64,000 nucleotides of DNA from Chersky-840 sp963810195. GTDB taxonomy: Bacteria > Actinomycetota > Acidimicrobiia > Acidimicrobiales > UBA8190. Numbering within the stretch: the stretch's first letter is position 1; each line of letters begins with the position of its first letter. Of this stretch, positions 58,330-64,000 are shown one piece after another. Under the pieces are notes generated by a model. The model saw only the letters and a list, made by a program, of their open reading frames with translations. It was not told the DNA's origin and ran no database searches. A program made the translations under genes and the position numbers. The stretch covers positions 744,001-808,000 of the forward strand of contig CAWEMO010000001.1 in the NCBI GenBank assembly GCA_963810195.1. The letters are read 5' to 3'.

Positions 58330-58444
58330 CTTGGCGCATGGTCTGATCGCTCGCCCCGAATGATCCTCTCGCTGACGGTGTGCCCGGCCGTCCGAGTCGA
58401 GGTCCCGCGGCGCTGCGAACCGCCTCCTCGTAGAATGCGGCCCC

Positions 58445-59635
58445 ATGGACTGGCCCCTGCAATTCGGCATCTTCCTCGCCCCCTTCCACCCCGTGGGCCA
58501 GAACCCCACCCTTGCGCTCGAGCGCGACCTCGAGCTCGTGGTACGGCTCGACCAGCTCGGCTTCGACGAGGCGTGGTTCGGCGAGCACCACTCCGCCGGC
58601 TACGAGATCATCGCCTCGCCCGAGGTGTTCATCGGCGTGGCGTCGCAGCGGACACGGAACATCCGCCTGGGGACGGGCGTGAGCTCACTCCCCTACCACC
58701 ACCCGTTCATCCTGGCCGACCGCATGGTCCTGCTCGACCACCTCACCCGGGGCAGGGTGATGTTCGGCGTCGGGCCCGGCGCACTGCCGTCGGACGCGTT
58801 CATGATGGGCATCGACCCCATGAACCAGCGCGACATGATGGAGGAGTCGCTCGAGGCCATCCTCGCCCTTCTCGACGGCGGCGAGCCCGTGACGCGTGAA
58901 GCGTCGTGGTTCACCCTTCGCGACGCGCGCCTGCAGTTGCGGCCATTCACTCACCCCCGCTTCGAGGTGGCCGTGGCTGCACAGATCTCCCCCGCCGGCC
59001 CTCGCGCCGCGGGCCGGTTCGGGCTGTCGCTGCTGTCGATCGGTGCCACCTCGGCCGGCGGTTTCGACGTCCTCGGGTCGCACTGGCAGGTCATGGAGGA
59101 GCGTGCCGCCGAATTCGCCAGCGTGGTCGACCGCCGCAAGTGGCGGTTGGTCGGTCCCATGCACATCGCCGAGACCGAGGCCCAGGCCCGGTCCGAGGTG
59201 AAATACGGGCTGGCGCAGTGGGTGGACTACTTCGAGCGTGTGGCGGCGCTGCCGCTCGCGCCCGGCACGCTCGACCCCGACAAGATGGTGGACGCGCTCA
59301 TGGAGACGGGGTTCGCCGTGGTGGGGACCCCCGCCATGGCCATCGCCCAGATCGAGCGGCTCGCCGAGCAGTCCGGGGGATTCGGCACGTACCTGCTCAT
59401 GGCGCACGAGTGGGCGGACCGCGAGGCGACGCTGCGTTCCTATGAGTTGTTCTCCCGCGAGGTGGTGCCGCACTTCAAGGGGACCCTCGGCTCGCTCGAG
59501 CACTCGCGGGACTGGGCCGCCCAGAACCGCCCCGAGTTCATCGGCGCGGTGGGCGGCGCCATCATGCAGGCCATCTCGGACCATCACGCCGAGCGTGAGG
59601 CCAAGCAGGGGCAGGTGCGGGCGACCGAGTCCTGA
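58445..59635 (+). CDS. LLM-class flavin/F420-dependent oxidoreductase
   Basis: 396 residues from ATG 58445; TAGAAT at 58431-58436 ends eight bases upstream. Bacterial-luciferase-like TIM barrel: QFGIFLAPFHP, LGFDEAWFGEHHSAGYE, IRLGTGVSSLPYHHPF, LTRGRVMFGVGPGALPSDAFMMG. The EHHS and GTGVSSLPYH segments are those of alkanal monooxygenase-like, limonene-hydroxylase-like members. FMN or F420 could be the cofactor; F420 is made by this organism. Substrate unknown. Confidence 0.88.
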   Translation: MDWPLQFGIFLAPFHPVGQNPTLALERDLELVVRLDQLGFDEAWFGEHHSAGYEIIASPEVFIGVASQRTRNIRLGTGVSSLPYHHPFILADRMVLLDHLTRGRVMFGVGPGALPSDAFMMGIDPMNQRDMMEESLEAILALLDGGEPVTREASWFTLRDARLQLRPFTHPRFEVAVAAQISPAGPRAAGRFGLSLLSIGATSAGGFDVLGSHWQVMEERAAEFASVVDRRKWRLVGPMHIAETEAQARSEVKYGLAQWVDYFERVAALPLAPGTLDPDKMVDALMETGFAVVGTPAMAIAQIERLAEQSGGFGTYLLMAHEWADREATLRSYELFSREVVPHFKGTLGSLEHSRDWAAQNRPEFIGAVGGAIMQAISDHHAEREAKQGQVRATES

Positions 59636-59687
59636 CACCTCGCCCCGAGCCCGAGGCCGTCCCGGGCTGCGGGTTCCGGGCTACGAC

Positions 59688-61229
59688 CTACGACGACCGC
59701 GCGTCGTAGGTCGGGACCAGGTGTCGTGCGGCTCGCGCCTCGTCGACCCGCCGCACCGGTGTCCGGTGCGGAGCCTCGGTGGCTTCTTCGGCCCCCTCGG
59801 GCGTGGCGGCTCCGGCCACGATGCGCTCGAGCGCGTCGGCCAGTGCCTCCAGGGTCTGGAGGCTCTCGGTCTCGGTGGGCTCGATCATGAGGGCCTCGTC
59901 CACGATGAGCGGGAAGTACACGGTCGGGGCGTGGAACCCCTCCTCGAGGAGGCGCTTGGCGACGTCGAGGGCCTTCACGCCCGTGGCCCGCTTCAGTGAC
60001 GAGGCCGACAGCACACACTCGTGCATGCACGGGCGGTCGTAGGGGGCGTCGAAGGTGGCCGACAGGCGCTTGCGCAGCCAGTTGGCGTTGAGCACGGCGA
60101 GGCGCGCCACGTCGCGCAGGCCGTCGCTGCCGTGGACCAGGACGTAGGTGAGGGCGCGGGCGAGCACCAGTGCGTTGCCGTGCCACGAGTGCACGCGGCC
60201 GATCGAGCGTTGGGGCGTGCTCCATCCGTACCGGGGAGTGGACGCGTCACCGAGGCGGACCGGCCGGGGGCCGGGGAGGAACGGCGCCAGGCGCTCTGAC
60301 ACCGCCACCGGGCCCGCACCGGGGCCCCCGCCTCCGTGGGGGGTGGCGAAGGTCTTGTGCAGGTTCAGGTGCACGATGTCGAAGCCCATGTCGCCGGGGC
60401 GCACGACCCCCAGGATGGCGTTGAGGTTGGCGCCGTCGTAGTAGAGGAGCCCGCCCACGCCGTGCACGGCGTCGGCGATGGCCCGGATGTCCTCTTCGAA
60501 CAGTCCGAGGGTGTTCGGGTTGGTCAGCATGATCCCCGCCACGTCCTCGTCGAGCACGGCGTGCAGCGCCTCGACGTCCACACAGCCGCGCCTGTCGCTC
60601 GGCACCGTCACCACGTCGAAGCCCCCGAGGGTCACCGACGCGGGGTTCGTGCCGTGCGCCGAGTCGGGGATGACCACTTTGTGGCGCGTGGCGCCCCTGG
60701 CACCGTGCCAGGCCCGCATGAGCAGGAGGCCGGTCAGCTCGCCGGCCGCACCGGCCGCCGGCTGCAAGGTGGCGGCGGCCATGCCGGTGATCTCGCACAG
60801 CACGTCCTCGAGCTCGACGAGGAGCTCGAGCCAGCCCTGGATGCAATTGGCGGGCGCGGCGGGGTGGACGTCGGCCAGGCCGGGGAGCACGGCCACGGCG
60901 TCGCAGATCTTGGGGTTGTACTTCATGGTGCACGAGCCCAGCGGGTAGGCGCCCAGGTCCACCGAGAACTGGCGATGGCTCAGGCGGGTGAAGTGCCCCA
61001 CCAGGTCGCGTTCGGACACTTCGGCCAGCTGCACCGGGAGGCTGCGGCGATGGGCATCGGGGACGAGCTCGTCGAGGGGGAGCTCGGGGACACCGGTGGT
61101 CCGCAGCTGCCACGAGGACCGCCCCGGCTCCGACAGCTCGAAGAGGGTGGGCTCGGTGTCGCGTCCGAGGAGGGGCGCGCTGGCGGCGCGGCCACCGGCG
61201 GCAGGCGCCGGGATGAGGTCGTCGACCAT
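59688..61229 (-). CDS. gcvPB: Glycine dehydrogenase (decarboxylating) subunit 2 GcvPB
   Basis: 513 residues; ATG 61229 shares its A with the TGA of gcvPA. The pyridoxal-phosphate lysine is in LNLHKTFATPHGGGGPG. LGSCTMKYNPK, LQPAAGAAGELTGLLLMRA and the GTNPAS segment are the C-terminal half of P-protein. With GcvPA it decarboxylates glycine and passes aminomethyl to lipoyl-GcvH. The last 35 residues are an Ala/Glu/Arg-rich tail. Confidence 0.96.
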   Translation of the reverse strand: MVDDLIPAPAAGGRAASAPLLGRDTEPTLFELSEPGRSSWQLRTTGVPELPLDELVPDAHRRSLPVQLAEVSERDLVGHFTRLSHRQFSVDLGAYPLGSCTMKYNPKICDAVAVLPGLADVHPAAPANCIQGWLELLVELEDVLCEITGMAAATLQPAAGAAGELTGLLLMRAWHGARGATRHKVVIPDSAHGTNPASVTLGGFDVVTVPSDRRGCVDVEALHAVLDEDVAGIMLTNPNTLGLFEEDIRAIADAVHGVGGLLYYDGANLNAILGVVRPGDMGFDIVHLNLHKTFATPHGGGGPGAGPVAVSERLAPFLPGPRPVRLGDASTPRYGWSTPQRSIGRVHSWHGNALVLARALTYVLVHGSDGLRDVARLAVLNANWLRKRLSATFDAPYDRPCMHECVLSASSLKRATGVKALDVAKRLLEEGFHAPTVYFPLIVDEALMIEPTETESLQTLEALADALERIVAGAATPEGAEEATEAPHRTPVRRVDEARAARHLVPTYDARSS

Positions 61230-62581
61230 CACCGCACCGCCTTTTCGAAGGTCGAGGTGAACGCGTCGATCTCGGCCCGGGTGCGGCGCTCGGTCACCGC
61301 CACGAGAAGCCCGTCGGTGCGGCCCTGGGTGTAGCTCGGATCGAGCGCCACACCGGCCAGGAAGCCCTCGTCGGCCAGGCGTTCCACCACCATCTCGGCG
61401 TCGACGGGGAGACGGAGGGCGAATTCGCGCAGCACGGGGGCGGTCGTGAGAGGCTCGACCCCCGGCACCTTCACCAGCGCGTCGAGGCAATAGCGCGCCC
61501 CTCGCGCCGAGCGCAGCGCCACTTCGGCGATTCCCGTGGTCCCCAGCCAACCCAGCTGGATCGCGGCGGTCACGGCCATGAGGGTCTGGTTGGTGCAGAC
61601 GTTGGAGGTCGCCTTCTCCCGCCGGATGTCCTGCTCGCGGGCGCGCAGGGTCGTGACGTAGGCGCGGCGCCCCTCGGCATCGACTGTCTCGCCCACCAGC
61701 CGTCCCGGCAGACGCCGCACGTGGTCCTTCGTGCAGGCGAACAACCCCAGGTACGGGCCGCCGAAGCTCAACGGCATGCCCAGCGCCTGGCCCTCCCCCA
61801 CCACCACGTCGGCCCCCCAGTCGCCCGGCGCACGCAGGATGCCGGCGCAGATGGGGTCGAACGCCACCACGAGCAGGGCGCCCGTACGGTCACAGACGGC
61901 GCGGGCCGCGGCGATGTCTTCGAGGCACCCCAGGTAATTGGGGTAGGACACCACGACCGCCCCGGGTTCGTCGCCGCCTTCGAACGCGGTCGCGGCCCAG
62001 TCCGTCGCACCCGCGGCGAGCGGCACGTCGTGGACCCGGTGCCCCGTGCCCGCCGCGAACGTCATGAGGACGTCGCGCCAGGTCGGATTGACCCCGTGCG
62101 ACACCCACACGTCCTGGCGGCCCGTGGCCCCGTAGGCGAGGTTGACCGCCTCCACCAGGGACGCCGCTCCGTCGTAGAGCGAGGCGTTGGAGACCGCCAG
62201 GCCCGACAGCCGGGCCACGAGGGTCTGGAACTCGAACACGGCCTGCAGCACCCCCTGGGCGACCTCGGGTTGGTACGGGGTATAGGAGGTCACGAACTCC
62301 GAACGCGACGCCAGGGCGCGGGTGACAGGGGGCACCTCGTGGTCATAGGCGCCGCCTCCCGCGAAGCACACCAGGTCACGCCCGCAGGGCCGGTTGGCCG
62401 CGGCGAGGTCCTGCATGCGGGAGAAGACGTCGGGCTCGGGCATGCCCGCCGGCAGGTCCAGGCCGCCGGCGAGTCGCAGGGCGGCGGGTACCACGTCGAA
62501 CAGCTCGTCGAGCGACGAGAGCCCGAGGAAGCCCAGCATCGAGGCGATGTCCGCGTCGGTATGGGGCGTGTACCCGCTCAC
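61229..62581 (-). CDS. gcvPA: Glycine dehydrogenase (decarboxylating) subunit 1 GcvPA
   Basis: 450 residues from GTG 62581, overlapping the gcvT stop (GTGA). This is the N-terminal half of P-protein: YTPHTDADIASMLGFLG, FAGGGAYDHEVPPVTRAL, TSYTPYQPEVAQGVLQAVFEF, and FGGPYLGLFACTKDHVRRLPGR. Split P-protein genes are usual in many Gram-positive and deep-branching bacteria, whereas mycobacteria and streptomycetes have a single fused gcvP. Cytoplasmic, PLP enzyme together with GcvPB. Confidence 0.96.
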   Translation of the reverse strand: MSGYTPHTDADIASMLGFLGLSSLDELFDVVPAALRLAGGLDLPAGMPEPDVFSRMQDLAAANRPCGRDLVCFAGGGAYDHEVPPVTRALASRSEFVTSYTPYQPEVAQGVLQAVFEFQTLVARLSGLAVSNASLYDGAASLVEAVNLAYGATGRQDVWVSHGVNPTWRDVLMTFAAGTGHRVHDVPLAAGATDWAATAFEGGDEPGAVVVSYPNYLGCLEDIAAARAVCDRTGALLVVAFDPICAGILRAPGDWGADVVVGEGQALGMPLSFGGPYLGLFACTKDHVRRLPGRLVGETVDAEGRRAYVTTLRAREQDIRREKATSNVCTNQTLMAVTAAIQLGWLGTTGIAEVALRSARGARYCLDALVKVPGVEPLTTAPVLREFALRLPVDAEMVVERLADEGFLAGVALDPSYTQGRTDGLLVAVTERRTRAEIDAFTSTFEKAVR

Positions 62582-63738
62582 GGCGTCCCCCCGGTTCCTA
62601 CGCGGGTCGTGCCGGCGCCGACGAACGGGAGCTCGACGACGTGGGCCCCGATGTGCCGGCCTCGTACGTCGACGGCGAGCTCCGTGCCGACGGCGACGGC
62701 GACACCGCGGTCGGTGTCGAGCAGCGCCATGGCGATCCCCCGGCCCAGCACGGGAGAGAAGTTGCCACTCGTCACGGTGCCGACGGCGGTTTCGAGGGCC
62801 AGGACGGTGGCGCCGTCGCGCGGCGGCTGCCGGCCCTCGGCCACGAGGCCGCGCAGCATGCGGCGCGGGCCACCGGCACGCTCGTGCTCGAGGGGGCGCC
62901 GGCCCCGGAAATCGCCCTTGTCCCAACCCACCACCCAGCCGAGGCCGGCCTGCAGCGGTGTGATCCCGGGGCCGAGCTCATGTCCGTGCAGGGGCAGCCC
63001 TGCCTCGAGGCGGAGCGTGTCGCGTGCCCCGAGGCCCGCGGGTGAGACGCCGGCGTCGAGAAGCGCCCGCCAGAACTCGGTGGCGGCCTCCACCGGCACG
63101 GCGCATTCGACCCCGTCCTCCCCCGTGTACCCCGTCCCTGCGGCGACGCATTCGGCGCCTGCAAAGGAAAAGCGCGTGACGCGGAAACGGGGGACGGCCG
63201 CGGCCTCGCCGGAGACCGTGGCGAGCCGGTGCCGCGCCAGGGGGCCCTGCACGGCCACAACGGCCCGGGTGGCGGTGGTGTCCTCGCCGCCGATGGCGTC
63301 GCGCACCCGCACCGTGTTCGACGCGTTGGGCATGACGTCGAAGACGTCTTCGGCCAGCCACCAGACGATGATGTCGTCGAGGACCGATCCGTCGGTCGGG
63401 TCGAGGAGGTGCGTGTACTGGGCACGACCGGGAGCGACCTTGCGCAGGTCGTTGCTGAGCTCGTGCTGCAAGAGCTCCAGCGCGCCAACTCCCTCGACGC
63501 GAACCGTGCCGAGATGGCTCACGTCGAAGGCGGCCGCTCCGGTGCGGCACGCCATGTGTTCGGCGAGCGTGCCGGTCCCGTAGGCGAGGGGCATGAGCCA
63601 ACCCCCGAAGGTCACGAGTTTGGCCCCGAGGGCGCGGTGCTCGTCTTCGAGGGGTGAGTGGTTGACGCCCTGTTCCGTGGTCGTCACGACGCCGCCGGGC
63701 GCGTCGGCCGAGGTCGATGCCGATTCGGAGGGCGCCAC
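62578..63738 (-). CDS. gcvT: Aminomethyltransferase GcvT
   Basis: 386 residues from GTG 63738, set by TAGTCT at 63751-63746 seven bases upstream. It transfers the methylene group from aminomethyl-GcvH to tetrahydrofolate, releasing ammonia. FDVSHLGTVRVEG, NDLRKVAPGRAQYTHLLDPTDGSVLDDIIVWW, TGYTGEDGVE and RDTLRLEAGLPLHGHEL are all standard. A 25-residue Ala/Ser-rich N-terminal extension is not conserved. gcvH is not in this window. Confidence 0.95.
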   Translation of the reverse strand: MAPSESASTSADAPGGVVTTTEQGVNHSPLEDEHRALGAKLVTFGGWLMPLAYGTGTLAEHMACRTGAAAFDVSHLGTVRVEGVGALELLQHELSNDLRKVAPGRAQYTHLLDPTDGSVLDDIIVWWLAEDVFDVMPNASNTVRVRDAIGGEDTTATRAVVAVQGPLARHRLATVSGEAAAVPRFRVTRFSFAGAECVAAGTGYTGEDGVECAVPVEAATEFWRALLDAGVSPAGLGARDTLRLEAGLPLHGHELGPGITPLQAGLGWVVGWDKGDFRGRRPLEHERAGGPRRMLRGLVAEGRQPPRDGATVLALETAVGTVTSGNFSPVLGRGIAMALLDTDRGVAVAVGTELAVDVRGRHIGAHVVELPFVGAGTTRVGTGGTP

Positions 63739-63745
63739 GCCCGCC

Positions 63746-63751
63746 AGACTA
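63746..63751 (-). promoter_or_regulatory. -10 box of gcvT overlapping the upstream stop codon
   Basis: TAGTCT on the minus strand (63751-63746). Its first three bases are the TAG stop of the upstream gene, and the predicted start of transcription coincides with the GTG of gcvT. Confidence 0.45.
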
Positions 63752-64000
63752 GGCGGCAGGCGAGGAGGGCCGGGTAAAGCGGTACTTGGCCAGCAGGGCC
63801 TGATAGTCACGCTGGTAGAGGAGTTTGACCTCCACCTCGGGGTGCAATTCGCGCAACCGGCGCACCTTGGCGTTCTTGCGGGTCACCAGCTTCTGGCTGA
63901 GCGTCGTGAGCTCGATGAAGCAGGCGTGGTCGGGAAGATAGAAATCGGGACGGAACGCGACGCGCGAGGAGCCGTCTCCATGCCATTCGAGTACGAACTC
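63749..64000 (-). CDS. PD-(D/E)XK nuclease-like hypothetical protein (N-terminus beyond window)
   Basis: 83 C-terminal residues are visible; the frame is open at the right edge. FRPDFYLPDHACFIELTT has the PD...(D/E)xT/K spacing of the restriction-endonuclease-like fold, followed by SQKLVTRKNAKVRRLRELHPE and KLLYQRDYQALLAKY. This conserved short protein occurs in many bacteria, sometimes near hypoxanthine phosphoribosyltransferase genes, without a known function. It ends 10 bases before the gcvT start and may share a transcript with it. Confidence 0.65.
   Translation of the reverse strand, partial: EFVLEWHGDGSSRVAFRPDFYLPDHACFIELTTLSQKLVTRKNAKVRRLRELHPEVEVKLLYQRDYQALLAKYRFTRPSSPAA

Overview
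The window is GC-rich, gene-dense chromosomal DNA of an actinobacterium, most likely a member of the Acidimicrobiia. Evidence: a complete Pup-proteasome locus (mpa, dop, pup, prcB, prcA, pafA), a fused FbiC for cofactor F420, tatA-tatC-helY in the order known from mycobacteria, DUF4193 and LppX-like proteins, many GTG starts, and about seventeen starts with a TANNNT box 6-11 bases upstream, as expected for leaderless mRNAs. The lineage is an inference from gene content; no rRNA gene is present. No CRISPR array, insertion sequence or tRNA gene was seen.

Layout. 1-5240: membrane glycosyltransferase fragment, an anchored unknown, and a thiamine-thiazole operon thiO-thiS-thiG-thiD on the minus strand. 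5275-11531: glutamate synthase gltBD. 11571-17126: DivIVA-like protein, GH26-like lipoprotein, an internally deleted VOC gene, a phosphotriesterase-like hydrolase, a PPOX oxidoreductase and an acyl-CoA synthetase. 17150-30936 (minus strand): LOG protein, fbiC, and a pentose-phosphate operon FIST-tkt-tal-pgi-gnd-zwf-pgl, followed upstream by nagA. 30962-33290: thioesterase, small membrane proteins, trmI and a ferredoxin. 33543-40402: proteasome and pupylation locus. 40453-46512: lepB, tatA, tatC, helY and a tandem ThyX-fold protein. 46942-54314: DUF4193, GNAT, NUDIX, HtrA, DinB, PIG-L and dienelactone hydrolase. 54315-54767: gene-free stretch holding a dif-like XerCD site. 54768-56414: ClpP pair with its regulator. 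56446-59635: lipoproteins, a second XRE regulator and an LLM oxidoreductase. 59688-63738: glycine cleavage operon gcvT-gcvPA-gcvPB. A nuclease-fold gene runs off the right edge.

How the parts fit. ThiO, ThiS and ThiG make the thiazole of thiamine and ThiD supplies the pyrimidine. The Zwf/Gnd/Pgl/Tkt/Tal/Pgi operon makes NADPH and pentoses, and GltBD uses NADPH. FbiC makes the F420 precursor, and two candidate F420/FMN enzymes (PPOX, LLM) lie nearby. PafA attaches Pup, Mpa unfolds pupylated substrates into PrcAB and Dop removes Pup.

Most unusual items: (1) a near-perfect chromosomal dif site at 54664-54691, which would put the replication terminus here; (2) an intact ClpP divergent from an XRE regulator plus a ClpP paralogue that has lost its whole catalytic triad, with a perfect inverted repeat between them; (3) pup interrupted by a TGA that a +1 shift would bypass; (4) a tandem ThyX-fold protein with degraded signature motifs; (5) a candidate small RNA with a 17-bp-spaced promoter and a terminator hairpin, opposite the end of thiD, whose reading frame lacks the expected stop.
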